Source of the DNA: Epiperipatus broadwayi
Taxonomy: Eukaryota; Onychophora; Udeonychophora; Euonychophora; Peripatidae
Assembly: GCA_028023455.1 (NCBI GenBank)
Contig: JAQFVV010006273.1
Coordinates: 5,397,598 to 5,461,597, forward strand
Length of the DNA: 64,000 nt
Direction: 5' to 3'
Positions 49,740 to 62,152 of this stretch are shown here, in pieces. The notes below the pieces were generated by a model, which had not been told where the DNA came from, did not search any database, and was given only the letters and a program-made list of their open reading frames with translations. Numbering within the stretch: the first letter of the stretch is position 1; every line of letters begins with the position of its first letter. The translations under genes were made by a program, and so were the position numbers.

Positions 49740-50400
49740 TTATATGATATTTTCCGATGATGTTGGAAAGCACTTAGCTGCCAGACCTGAGACACTTTAT
49801 GCACTTAATGGATCTGGAAATTGCTGACTGGATGCATCTATTGTTTGAGTAAATTTTAAAGACAATGCAATCCTGTTACAAATTTCTCAAACAATTGTTT
49901 TAAAATATAGTCTATGATTTTAAAACAAATTTGAAGTGGATAAAATTTCCACTAATGGATTCTTACATTACTGTTATAAAATTATAATATTTTGATTCAG
50001 ACTAATGGGTTTCCGGTATTGCATCATTTTCTGAGTGCTCTGATTAAAATAAATAATACATTACATATAATTTTAAAAATATACATTAATATAATACAAT
50101 TTTATTTGAAATATGTTTTAAAAGTAATCTCCCCTCAACTATAATATATATGCATCCATTATACACATATATGAATTAAAATAAAATCAAATATTTATTT
50201 ATTAAAATTAGTTATATTAAGATATCTATATATATCTACGTCAGTTATCATTTTATTAGTTTAAGCTACAAAATATATGTATTAATAAATATATATATAC
50301 ATGCATAAGGATGGAGTTTGAATATGGTTTGGTGGTGGGAGATTCTGAGTGGGCTGTGAAGCTCGATCTGAGTATCAGATCGATTGCTTCAATATAAATA
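49740..50400. other. AT-rich stretch, no feature recognised
   Basis: A less AT-rich patch lies at 50,308-50,390 (GGTTTGGTGGTGGGAG, GTGGGCTGTGAAGCTCG) without assignable identity. Confidence 0.45.
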
Positions 50401-50408
50401 TATATAAT

Positions 50409-50587
<179 letters not shown>

Positions 50588-50665
50588 TCTGGGGTTATCC
50601 TTATAGATTTGGTCCATTTAATATTCCCAAGTCAAAATTGATGAGGTCCATCCTAGTATAACAGC

Positions 50666-52206
50666 TCTTCAAGCACTAACATTTTCATGCCTGGTGAATG
50701 TAAAAGGACCTTTATAAGTGTTGCATAATTTATGGAAATGTGGACTTTCTTGTTTATTGTTTTGCGATATGGTCTTTATCATTATATTCCAATAATTTTC
50801 TATACTTTGGTCATATTCATGATTATAGATGACTTTAAATTTCCATAATGTATAGTTAATATGATCAAACTTATCAAGGTCATTAGTGTCTTCTGCCTTG
50901 AATTTTATATTATGACAATCTTCTTTCATGTTATAAATCATAATCAGTAACATACTAATTTGATGGTTGTCATTGGTTTCATTACTGGTTTGACATAGTC
51001 TTGAAATTGGTGTATTTATTTTAACATCAAGTATATAATTTTCTTTTTTAAGTATTAAATATGGGAGAATAAGTTTCTGATGAGGCTCATTCAATTTTTG
51101 TGAGTTCTTGAGAGCAACTTCTAAATTATTTATTATTTCATCTCACTTTTTTTATTATTAATTGAGCCATTTAATCACCCCCTATCTGCTATATGATAAA
51201 TGTTACTGTTTGTTGACATAGTTGGGATTCAAGGGACTTGACTCTTAGATTGACTGCTTCAGTTAACTGAATGACTTGATTGTGAATTTTGTTAATATTC
51301 TCTACCATCTTTTCTAGATTCATCTTTTCTAACAGATTTTGTTTCATTTGTTGCTAATTTATTTTCTAAGCAATTTATCTTATGTTCCATTGATTCAAAA
51401 ACCTTATGATGTGTTTCAACTTCTACATTATATTGTAAGTGAAATTGGTTCAATTTAGTTTGTATGTCTATGACATCTTCCTCAATTTGCTATTGGTGTT
51501 TCTCTTGACTTATGTATATTTCATTTTTGAGATCCTCATGGCTTCGAGTCATTTTACAAAACTTAAGATTTATTTGATTTGAAATATTATTTCTAAATTC
51601 TTCAAATCTTTGTTTGCGTCATATATCTTTTTCTTCAATTTGCTTTTTTATTTCTACAAGTTCTTGTTTTATTTATTTATTTTGAACATACTCGACATTC
51701 AAGGACAAGTGTTCTATATTAACAGATAATTTACCTTCAACATTTTTAATTTCTTTATTTAGGATTATTTGTGCATTATCAACATCAGCCTTGGCTACCA
51801 ATTTCTGCATTTAGGTTACTTATTTCTTTTTTGGTTGCCATATTTTGGTTCATTTAGTTGTTGTTTTTTCATATCTTCATTTTGCTTTTTTATAACATAA
51901 TTCATACTCATTATGTTTTGTAACATTTGTTTTATATCCATGTCATTCATTGTAGTTTGTGTCTTCTCAAAAGTAGCCACTTTAGGTATTTCATCATCAT
52001 GTCTAGCTTTGGTTTGAGATGTCAATTTATCAGGAATAGTTGTCTGTATAGTCTCAATTATATTAATTCCTGGTAATTTGATTATTGAAGAGGCTTTTTC
52101 AATATTACTAATATTTTCTCCTTCTTCAAAACATTATCATTTTGTAATTTTTTAAATTTTTCCATCTTTGTATTAATTAAAGTTTTTTCACTTCTAGTTA
52201 TCATAA
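50666..52206 (-). pseudogene. Retroelement ORF1/gag-like pseudogene with coiled coil
   Basis: Minus strand from MITRSEKTLINTKMEKFKKL at 52,203. After a shift, KLTSQTKARHDDEIPKVATF and MLQNIMSMNYVIKKQNEDMK lie at 52,030-51,850. About 600 bases of Lys/Gln/Asn-rich heptad-like sequence follow (51,780-51,160; for example VIDIQTKLNQFHLQYNVEVE, HKVFESMEHKINCLENKLAT). The C-terminal block 51,094-50,669 holds NYTLWKFKVIYNHEYDQSIE, YWNIMIKTISQNNK and a stop. N-terminal basic tail, coiled coil and C-terminal globular block resemble LINE ORF1 or gag. No zinc knuckle or RNA-recognition motif could be identified, so the element class is open. The original length would be about 500 residues. Several stops and shifts. 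Confidence 0.5.
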
Positions 52207-52521
52207 ATAATAATTTATTTTATTTATAATTTTACTTATTCTTTATTTATCAAAAGATTATTGTCATAGGATTTCTTGCTATGTTTTATCATTTTAATGT
52301 AATTTTAACTTTTTCTACTTTTGTTTAAATGTTATTAATTTTAATGCCTAATTTAAAATTGTATTGTTAAGCCACTGACTCTTCTAATTAACATTTGTTT
52401 ATTTTATTTCAAGGTCTCCATTTATTTCACTATTCTGTATTTTACAACTTTATAATACTATCATATCATTTTTATGATAGTTGAAATTATCTATTATTAT
52501 TATATTCAAATATATATATAT

Positions 52522-52612
52522 AACGAAACTTAAAATATTCCAAACAACGGTAAACAATTTATAATATATTATAAATTGTTTACCGTTGTTTGGAATATAT
52601 TTAAGTCTCGTT
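52522..52612. repeat. Near-perfect 91-bp palindrome
   Basis: AACGAAACTTAAAATATTCC, AAACAACGGTAAACAATTTA is followed by its inverse complement with the centre at about 52,567. The inner 63 bases are practically perfect; the outer arms have a few mismatches. It may be a foldback/MITE remnant or a hairpin-prone site. Confidence 0.93.
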
Positions 52613-52639
52613 ATTGTATTATTGATATTAGCGGACATT

Positions 52640-55600
52640 TATTTTGTTTTATATATATATTTAAACTAAGGATATAGCTAATGGTAAACTATTGTTTTGT
52701 GCCCCTAAAGCTTTGGGCACCATAAGTAATTGTATGGTCCTTTTCAGGTGATCAAGATAATCACATCTAACTATAGTCAGAATTAGGGTCTTCATATAGA
52801 ATTCCATTGATGAAATGGTGTAATTGTGATCCAAGATCAAATTTATATTAAACAAGATAATTTAAAATCAAATTATTCAACATCAATACAACTTAGACTG
52901 ATTCATCCAGTTTACATTTTCATTGATGGTTTTGTTATGCTCAGAATTCAAACTCAGGGCAGATGTTGCATTTAACTCTCTTCAGGCATTACCATCAATA
53001 TCCCATAGTAGTTATTAATTCAACAAATTATTTGATAGATAGTATATTTACAATATTAAGATGTAAAAATAGTATGATATATGTATGAATATGTGCATTC
53101 ACCAATATTTTGTTTTATAAAATAATTAAATAAATCAAACAAATAAGAGACCTCCTTGAATTTAAAACAAATTTTAACACATTTATTAAAAGATAACAAG
53201 ATAACTGGATTTCATGTAACAAAAAGAGAGAAAAAAATCATTATAACACTTGTTTGTGTATATTTCTACTATGTATAACATTGAATTACATAGTTCCTTC
53301 CCAAATTCCCATAATACTAATATACATCGTGACATGAACACATTTCAATAATTTATAAAACAATAATCAACAATTTAAAATTTCAAAATTATAATAATAT
53401 TATCTAACTGAGTCTTAATTTAATATTATATATATCTATGATGGTTTAAATTGTAAGATCCTTGTGAAACAATTCAAATTTTATAAATACTTCCCTCTAC
53501 TTGTGGTCATATTGTGAAATAAAAGCCTTTCATTCAAAGATGGTAGTAATACTCACAAAGAATGGTAAACAAATGTTATTATATTATTTAAATTAGTGAT
53601 AAACAAAATTACATTTGTCATAAATAAGTCCCATATGAAGAAAGTAAAATCTTACCTTCATATCGAGTTTAAATTAAGTTTACTCCTGCCAATATCACTT
53701 TTCTTAAATGGAAGATCTAAATTTTATTATAAAATAAAAAAGTATAACGTAATGATCTTTTATTTCTTTTCATCCAAATAATTTTTTTGAATGGAGTATT
53801 CGCAACATAAACAATTTTGGGAAGCAAAGGAAATAAAATTTAGATGTCAAAAGTATATAGCCCATAAACATGATCTGAGATGTTGAATCGAATTATATTG
53901 TCATATCCCTTCCACGATGAGATTAAGAATTTTCATCAATGATATAGTCCTAAGTTTTTTGTTTATCATCAATGGCAGAGGTAATCAGAATATTCTTTGG
54001 TTATAATTCCTCCTATCATGTGCAGTTAGCATTTTCTTCTCCAGGTTACTTCGCTACCAATTGAATTCTCACTGAAAATTATGTCTATGAAATACATATA
54101 TATTTTAGGCATTTTGTAAGATTAAACAATTACATTAATTTTGGTTAAAACACTAGTATTTGCTCCCATGACAAGTGGTACGGTGGATTTTTAATAATTC
54201 TTGTCTTATGTACAGAATTTCGTTTTGAAAATATAAGTAATAATATTAATGAGTTATTTAGTTAATTGGAGTTCTTTTGTAATTGAATTTTTTTATCATG
54301 AAGAAATTCTTTATTCTGAATTCGAACACAACAGAATAAATGAGTATAGTGGTTAGTTCCTTAGCAAAAGATAGGATTAAATTTTAGATTAAATTTTAGA
54401 TTAGTTGCTTTAGTTTTTATACGGGAATCAACTTTCCATATCATGTATAATATTTGCTTTCCGTGATTTATTATTTCCTATTGTTGAAATAATTATAATT
54501 TATAATTGAATTCTAAATTCTATTTCTTTTGTTTTGGTTGTTAAGATGCAATATTGAGCTGGGGTTTCTCAATGTCTACATCTTGATTAATATTATTAGT
54601 CAAATAATTCATATATATATATGAAAAAGAATTACTTTAATATTTTAATTTAAATAGCAACTATTTAATTATTTATTTATCTAACTTAAGATTTTAATGT
54701 TTGAGTTATATATATATTAAAAATAATAATTTAATAAAAATTATTTAGTAAGACAACTTTTATAATACTTATACCTATATTTTTATTTTTTTTTATTTTT
54801 ATGTTTTGATCTTGTATTTGAATGTTACATTTAGCTCAACCCATGGCTGTGTAGTTATTCGTAGGCAAATTGTAAGGATTAATATAATCTAAGATTGATT
54901 AAATGAATATCAAGGAATTCATGGAAACACAACTGTTATTATAATATGATAGTTGTATTCAATATTGAACCTATAATTTACCACTACTTACTACAATGTA
55001 TTTGCAGTTTAAATCTATTTAGATGTAAACGTTTGTGCATGTTATGTAAATCTGTAATGTTCAGAAAATTTATTTTATTTATCGTCTAATTAAGCAAAAT
55101 AGCTACTTATTTAAAAATCTTAATAACATAAAAAATAGAAAATTTTTTGATATCTTTTTAAGTACTGAAATAGTGAAATAAATTGCATTAAGAGTTTATC
55201 AATTAATAACGAACTGCTGCTATTGAAATCAAGTATTATCCCTCAATCATGGCAATTTACATTTCAAGGTTTTTTTTGGACTGATAACTTATACACACAC
55301 ACACACATATATATATATATAAAATCGTAACTCCACTAATGCTACTCTTTTTGTAAACACAGAACTATGCATAATAGAGAAATATGTAAATAACTTTTAA
55401 TATGAATTTTAACCAAGCCAAGTGGTCTTTTCAGTAAAGCCAAGCAGCCATTTTTACTAATAGCTATATATTTGTCTATGTGAATTTGAACACCTTAATA
55501 GTTATATTTATGTATTATATTAGTCTACTTCTATCATCTATTATTATGTATTGAATGTCTTTAGAAAAATTTAACTTTATTTAAATATTACAATTACATT

Positions 55601-55650
55601 TAACTCTTAGTAATAACACACAGGTTAGTGCATGGACAACGTTTTGTGAA
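52640..55650. other. AT-rich stretch, no feature recognised
   Basis: About 3 kb with simple (TA)n (54,611; 55,305) and (CA)n (55,292) runs. Short frames carry no motif. Confidence 0.45.
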
Positions 55651-55699
55651 GTATGCATTTATCTCTCTTCTTCATGTGTTTTTTGGCCTTACTAGTGAT

Positions 55700-55787
55700 A
55701 GTACTAGTATGGAAATCGAACCTGGACCCTTATATTTTTGAATATTTAATTTTTAGATAACACTCTAACCAACTGAGTTATCCTCCC
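55700..55787 (-). mobile_element. tRNA-like SINE head or tRNA pseudogene
   Basis: On the minus strand, GGGAGGATAACTCAGTTGGT then TAGAG gives a good A box, and GGTCCAGGTTCGATTTCC a good B box. The interval between them is 15-20 bases too long for a tRNA, and the 3' acceptor strand (expected TCCTCCC) is absent. This is a different family from the GACATATG SINEs. Not a functional tRNA gene. Confidence 0.6.
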
Positions 55788-55944
55788 ATAATAGAAATTC
55801 GATCACAAACCTTCAGGGAAATAAATTAATTGTTAAGTCTCCTGTTTTTAACCAATTCTTCATTTCAAAAAATACATAACATTTTTGAACTGAAGAGTAA
55901 AGAATGATTTAGAAATATTTGTATCTATCTTCTGAATTGCCCAG

Positions 55945-57420
55945 AATTTTAAATGAAGAAGAAAGACATGAAGGAAGGAAAAGCTCAAGGTAATGATTGA
56001 ATTATAATTGATATATTAAAAGAAGCAGGTGAAAAAAATAGAATTTTTTTAGTAAAGTTATATACCAAATGTCTAAATAATAAAAATGTACCAAATGATT
56101 GGAAAATGCAGTATTAATATTAATATTTTAAAAAGGTGATAAAGTAGATATTAGAAATTACAGACCTATTAGCCTTTTATCAGTTTTATACAAAATTTTT
56201 ACCAAGATAATTACAACTAGTCTAAGGAGAACATTGGATTTTTACCAACCAAGAGAACAAGCTGGATTTAAAAATGGTTTTAGTACAGGAGATCATATCC
56301 AGGTATTGAGAGAAGTTAAAGAAAGGAAAAAGTTAATATGAGTTGCCATTATGCTTTGGATTTGTAGATTATGAAAAGGCATTTGATTCTATAAACATTT
56401 CTTCAGTGATTAAAGCATTGGATCATCATGGTATAGATCCAGGATATTGTCATATTTTGAAGAATATTTATAAAAATGCAACAGCAAGAATTAGATTACA
56501 TAATGATACTAGGAAAATCAACATTGAGAAGTGTGTAAGACAGGGTGACTCCATATCTCCAAAACTTTCTTCAGCAGTGCTGCAAGAAATATTTTGTGGA
56601 TTAAAATGGGAAGCTAAAGGAGTGAAAGTAAATGGAGATTATTTAAGTCATTTAGATTTTGCAGATGATGTAGTTGTTTTTTGCAAATAATACTTTAGAG
56701 CTGCAGGAGTTATCAGATGAAAGTAGGATTAAAGATAAATGTTAAAAAGACTAAAGTAATGTTCAATGGATTTTCTTAAAATATGAAAATAAAGATTGAT
56801 TATGATGAATTAGGAGAAGTTAACAGCTACAAATACCTTGATCAGATTTTTAATACAGATGAAAATATAATGGATGAAATTAATCATAGAATTAAACTTG
56901 GTTGGAGTGCTTTTGGTATAAATAACTTGATACTAAAAGAAAATATGCCTATTTGTTTGAAAAGAAAGGTTTTTAATAAATCTATTTTACCAGTTCTTAT
57001 TTATGGACTGAAACTTGGACACTTAATAGAAGAGCAATACAGAGACTTCATACCACTCAAAAAAGTAAGAAAAGATACATGTTAGGAGTAACAAAAAGAG
57101 ATCGAAAACACAATATATGACTAAGAGAACAAACAGATGTTACTGATATCATTGCAAAAATTAAAAGACTGATGTGGAGTTGGGCTGGATATATTGCTAG
57201 AAGAGATGATAATAGATGGACAATTGAAATCTTAAACTGGATTCTAAGAGATTGTAAAAGACCCAGAAAGAGACTACATGTGAGATGGATGGATGAAATA
57301 AGAAATTGTGCAGGGGTGATGTGGAGAAGAGACGCTAAAGTTCTGAGGAGATGGATTAAACTTGGAGAGACCTTCGTCTTGCAGTGAATTGATAATGCTT
57401 GATGATGATGATGATTTATT
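55945..57420 (+). pseudogene. RTE-type LINE, best-preserved copy (5'-truncated)
   Basis: It starts inside the RT entry (KGKAQG-NDxIIIDILKEAGE, about 55,970). Then come YRPISLLSVLYKIFTKII, QPREQAGFKNGFSTGDHIQV (56,250-56,300), LCFGFVDYEKAFDSI (56,346-56,390, first catalytic Asp), VRQGDSISPKLSSAVLQEIF (56,538-56,600) and HLDFADDVVVFCK (56,650-56,690, catalytic DD intact). The thumb follows (VNSYKYLDQIFNTDENIMDE, about 56,820-56,880) and the C-terminal KRLMWSWAGYIARRDDNRWT (57,163-57,220) with RPRKRLHVRWMDEIRNCAGV (57,270-57,330). The 3' tail is TTGATGATGATGATGAT at about 57,399-57,415. Three or four stops or shifts break the frame. The endonuclease is missing. Confidence 0.9.
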
Positions 57421-57424
57421 GTAA

Positions 57425-58915
57425 TATGAACTTGTAAATTAAAGTAGGCAATGAACTTTCTAAATAGGTTTTTTCTAACAATAAACTATATCAACTCTAT
57501 ATTAATGATGTATATATTTAGATATAGTAATGTGGGGAAAAAATTGGCCATTCTAATCCCATAATTCTTTTTTGTTTTTATTTCTAAAAATATAAAAGAC
57601 TCTTTAAGAATCAGAGAAAAAATGTTTGTTATTTTTTGAGAATTCTGAGCAGTGCAATAGTACGTCATCTAAAGTAATAAAAAATAAAGAAAAATAATAA
57701 AAAAAAAAGAAAATACATTAAAACCGCCTACTATTATTATAAAAGAGGAATAATTAACATACTATTATTTACTATTGAGTATAAATATTCTCAATTCATG
57801 TAGCAGTAAGTTTTTCTTTAATTAATGTCTAATTTTGTGACGTTTTAGTTAAAATCTAAATTTAAAGAATCTAATAAATTGTTTACTAGTTTAATTTTTA
57901 ATAGTATATTATATTTTTATTAATCAATTTTGATTAAACTTGAATTAAAACATAGCAGTATCGACTCCCGATTTGCCTATCTTATTAATTTAAAAACTTT
58001 ATTTTATTTTATATCATTAAAATTTTTATCAAATGATATTACTCAGCTAGCATATTTTTGCGTATAAAAAAGTCATGCAAATTGTAAAAATATTGTTTAA
58101 TGAAGAATTAAATAGTTTTGTATTTGATTTAATATAACTTATCAAACTAAGTGAAAATATTTTAAAAATGTATATTCATATTTGCATTGAATTTTTCTAT
58201 ATGACACCCATTGCCATTCTAACATATAGATCATATACTTTTTTAGTGTATATTTTCAAAACTGAGGTTATGATATATAGGCGCAATATATTGTCCAGAA
58301 AATCTACTGTTGGTAGTCTTGATGTCTTTACTGACAACCCACATATGCTCATACATTCACATATAAATAAACACCTCAGGCCAAATAACCAAATTATTTA
58401 ACATCAAAATGCAAATCATCAATTTAACAAAAAATGATTGAAATCTGAATTCAATAATTTAATTTAGTTAGAATTGTTATGAATGTTAATAATCAAACCT
58501 TATATCTCTTACATAATTCCCGAACAACATATGTCAAATCATTCTTCAGAGGGTAACACTTAATGTTCATCAATGCATATTTATTTTTTGTAGATGGGAT
58601 TTGAAATGTTAACCCTAATTTGGAGCACCAATTTCTTCTCAGACAACTTACCTATAGACCATCTTCATGTTTTCTCTAACAACATGATCCTTCCCACAGT
58701 TCAGGGCATAAGTTCAAGGGATCTATAGAAATTTGTTATGTATGTCCATGAAATAAGATTAATAAAAGAAAAATGACACAAGCAACTAAATAATTTAAAC
58801 AACAAAGCGAATAATCTTGGTTAATATATTTATTTGTAAATAAACACTATTACTTTAAGAATAATGTAATAAACTATTAAATAATAAAATCACAATATAT
58901 TAATAATAATTACAC
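57425..58915. other. AT-rich stretch, no feature recognised
   Basis: The 77-codon frame at 58,168-58,401 has no recognisable motif. No repeat family recognised. Confidence 0.45.
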
Positions 58916-59439
58916 ATAAAAAGCTTTCTTCACACATTGTTTCGTGCCCTTTTCAAATGTTAATCATCTAATCCTTCATATAGAGATCTAATAAAAGTTC
59001 AAAAAATTTACAATGTAATAAACACATAATACATACATTATACAACTTTATGTATATTATCTTATATAATTTTCCATTCATTTTTAACTTATCAGTTGTT
59101 AACTAAATTTATTAAAGTTTTATAAATATTTATATAATTATTTGAACTATGCTTAATGAAATATGTTTCATATATTTGTTTCTTTTGAATCTCTAATTTA
59201 ATTTAAAGATTAATAGTTTTGTAATTACTATTTTATGTCTATATGTTAAATACGAATGTATAAAGCAAGTTTATCATCTCACCTATTAAATGCATCGTTA
59301 AATTCTTTGGCTCTTATCTTTAACTATTTTCCTGTAAGACCAATCATATTGTAAAATTCACAGTTAATTTTATGATTCATTTTTACACTTTTTATCATAT
59401 TTTAATTTAATTTTCAAAGTTATCTTTTTTCTTATCTTG

Positions 59440-60185
59440 ATTGTAATTAGTTGCTGAAGACTTTCTAATATTGGCTAAGAAAAAGATTTATTTCATATCT
59501 TTGTTTATTAACAGTAGCTGAGTAAGATGCCAGATTGATAGCATTCATGAAGTGGCTAGTATACTGTAATGTTTATAGATAACATTCTAATTATTTAAAT
59601 TAATTATTTACATATTTTATTTGCTTAAGAGTTGGATGGAATTCTTTTTTTTTTTACTGAATGCATAGTTTCTGGTTGAAATACTAAACAACATTTAGCT
59701 TGACATTTTGTTTGCTGTCATCTCTCTCCATGCAAACTATTTTAATGTTTAGTGGAATGAAGATTCTGTTTGTGCTCCCAAAAAACAGATTTATATTCTG
59801 AATTGCTTTTACTTTGCTTATATAAGTATATATGTTGGGAGACTCTAGTGGCTATATTTGCCCTAAATACACCATAATATACTGATTTTTTAATGGTGTT
59901 GCAGCATTCAATTTTATATACAATCTGAGGTGCTTGATTGGGGGGGGGGGATCTTTGGTATTGTTTAATAATTGGTTCAGGTTAGGAGGGACATGTGATA
60001 ATACAGATCTTTTTTATTTTGTGTGAGAATGTTGAAATGTATGGTAGGCTTGCCCATGGTTTGCTCTCTTTTTGATATTATATTGGTTTTATTTTTTATA
60101 GAATTTTCTGATTATTTTTTATAGAGTATCTCTAATATAACCTATTTTGCAACAGTTGTTTATATAAATATTTATTTATAATTAC
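59440..60185. other. Insertion inside PLE copy P3, unclassified
   Basis: P1 and P2 lack this segment, which is less AT-rich and carries a G10 run at 59,941-59,950. On the minus strand one frame is open for about 105 codons with a single stop (about 60,000-59,690; includes NRIFIPLNIKIVCMERDDSK). I do not recognise it. It may be a fragment of another element. Confidence 0.4.
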
Positions 60186-61011
60186 CTATTGATTTATTCA
60201 GACTTTTAATATTCACCCATCCAATACTTATATGCTTATCAGTATATTCATGCATTATAAATTTTGGGATAATATGAAAGTTTGATCCATTTCTTATTTG
60301 AACTATTGTAACTTTCATCATTATAGTCATTTTGTATAGATATATTATCATCTATTATAGATTTCTTAAAATTAAAAAGTATATTTTTAATAGTTTTAGG
60401 ATTATATCATAATGTTTATATAATTTAATAAATTAATTCTTGTGTAACTGAGCTACATTTTTATCTGTATTATATTTATCATTTCTATATTTAAAATTTG
60501 TAATAAATGCTATCTTTTGAACCGGTGCTTTTTATGAATCTATAGAAATAATTTTTATTAATTTGTCTTTTTTAATAAATATTTTAATAAAATTTTATTA
60601 TCATTAACTATGTTAATTTCTATATTTAAATATTTAGTTGTACTTCTAATTTTTTAAATGTAATATTATATAAAATTATTAAAATCATTATAAATATTAT
60701 TCATGGCTCTTTTATTATCAATAATTAAAATATCATCAACATAACTAGAATAAAGTATTATTACTGAACCAATTATTTTTTTTTTCAATTATAATAGTTT
60801 CTAATTAGTTTGTAAATATTGATGACCTTAAGCCATTAATGGCTCAAACCATAACCCATCCTTTATGTATATCCCGACATTCATTATTATATTTAAAATA
60901 TAAACTTATGTATTATTGTAAACTTTCTTCTATACTATTTATTATATTTGTATCATTTTTAATTGATTAAATTTTTTTATTAATATTTGTATACCTTTAA
61001 GACTTGGAATA

Positions 61012-61097
61012 AAAAACAGGCAAAATCTCCATACAGTATTGCCACTCAGTGCAAGCCAGAGTAATCATTGGATGGTTACCATGTGATGTTTTTTGGC
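61012..61097 (-). mobile_element. 86-bp hammerhead-family repeat inserted in PLE P3
   Basis: AAAACAGGCAAAATCTCCAT, ACAGTATTGCCACTCAGTGC and AAGCCAGAGTAATCATTGGA match the element terminus at 30.94/61.74 kb, and the far end ATGTGATGTTTTTTGG matches its outermost sequence. It is flanked by the 15-bp duplication TTAAGACTTGGAATA (60,997-61,011 and 61,098-61,112). The P1 copy has the single, uninterrupted site at 23,046-23,060. The interior, including the ribozyme, is deleted. Confidence 0.92.
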
Positions 61098-61249
61098 TTA
61101 AGACTTGGAATACTTGGATATATTTTTTTCAATATCCATTGTAAAAATACTTTGGTTCCTAGTTATTTTTTTAATTTAATTTGGTAATAATATTATAAGT
61201 ATCTTTCATAGAAAATTCTCCATATCCTAAAATACATAGTTTTGACTTC

Positions 61250-61740
61250 ATTTCGATATTTTACATTAATTCTCACAATAAATATTGAAGGGTAGTGATT
61301 GCATACAAAATGCATGCCTAATGATAAATCATATTTTGTATTTATGAGCTTGTGGATATTCTGATATGGTGGAGTTGAGATAAGAAGTACACTGATAAAA
61401 ACGAAAAAATTTGAATATATATACATGTCAAAAATGCCTTAAGCATAGCTAAGATTCTAATCCAACATTCTAATAAAACATTAGATCATAATTGCTGCAA
61501 TTGTGAATGCATTTCAAGTAAATTATTTTTCATACAAAGCAATGGTTTAAACATCTAATAAATATGCTAAAATTACCAAATCAAATGTTATTTAAATTTT
61601 TTTAAATCTGCTATTTTATTTTATGATGTAAAATAACACAGATCATGACTGATTTATCTATTATTTTTCAGATACCATTACAATATAAATTACATATCAT
61701 TTAAGGCAGATAAAAATTCCCATATAAATTCTTAAGTATT
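61250..61740. other. AT-rich stretch, no feature recognised
   Basis: The 77-codon minus frame at 61,193-61,426 partly overlaps the PLE end and has no motif of its own. Confidence 0.45.
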
Positions 61741-61899
61741 AAACCACTAAACATCACATGATCACCATTCTTTATGCTTACACAAGCTGGTATCACAAAG
61801 GCAAAACTCTTTATATTATAGACCATTCAGTGCAAGATAGAGTAATTAATGGATGCAGAAATGTTTGTACATAATATCCCTATCTAGTGCCTATTTATC

Positions 61900-61952
61900 C
61901 AATATCCCCAGACTAGTTTCTAGCTTGTGGCTTTCATCAGTGAGGAGCCCTA
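61900..61952 (-). ncRNA. Hammerhead-ribozyme-like motif with intact core
   Basis: On the minus strand: CTGATGA (61,940-61,934), stem II AGC/GCT with loop CACAA, GAAAC (61,920-61,916), loop TA, GTC (61,913-61,911). Stem I pairs CTCCTCA-side bases 61,946-61,941 with TGGGGA (61,910-61,905), six pairs including one G-U. All conserved core residues and the GUC cleavage triplet are present. Stem III has only two pairs (A-U, C-G), as in minimal hammerheads of Penelope-like elements. Activity is not shown. Confidence 0.72.
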
Positions 61953-62105
61953 GATCTGAGAGTACTGCACTTAGATCTTAGAATCTAATGCAACCCTCCA
62001 GCAGCCACATTTTACTTTTTTAGTTAACTATATAGCTTTGAGTCTTAAATGAAAACACAATGCATTAGATCCTAAGATTTAGGTGCAGTGCTTCCAGATC
62101 CAGGG

Positions 62106-62152
62106 CTTGTCACTGATGAAAGCCACAAGTTAGAAACAAATCTGAGGATATT
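62106..62152 (+). ncRNA. Degraded hammerhead-like motif
   Basis: CTGATGA (62,113-62,119) and GAAAC (62,133-62,137) are intact. The cleavage region reads AAATC instead of TAGTC, so the second stem III pair is lost, and stem II pairs poorly (AAGC/GTTA). Probably inactive. Confidence 0.6.

Larger units (their letters stand above)
58925..61245 (-). pseudogene. Penelope-like retroelement, copy P3, with two insertions
   Basis: Minus strand. From about 61,245 the fingers region matches P1. An 86-bp insertion sits at 61,012-61,097. The palm gives YFKYNNEC (about 60,890), LETII and SYVDDILIIDNKRAMNNIYN (60,746-60,690), the catalytic YVDD being intact in this copy only, then TKYLNIEINIVNDNKILLKY (about 60,630). 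After the thumb, about 745 bases (59,440-60,185) have no counterpart in P1 or P2. Then comes the GIY-YIG endonuclease remnant HKINCEFYNMIGLTGK and IRAKEFNDAFNR (59,385-59,290) and the C-terminus. The 3' end holds a hammerhead-like remnant (58,933-58,970). Multiple stops. Confidence 0.78.
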
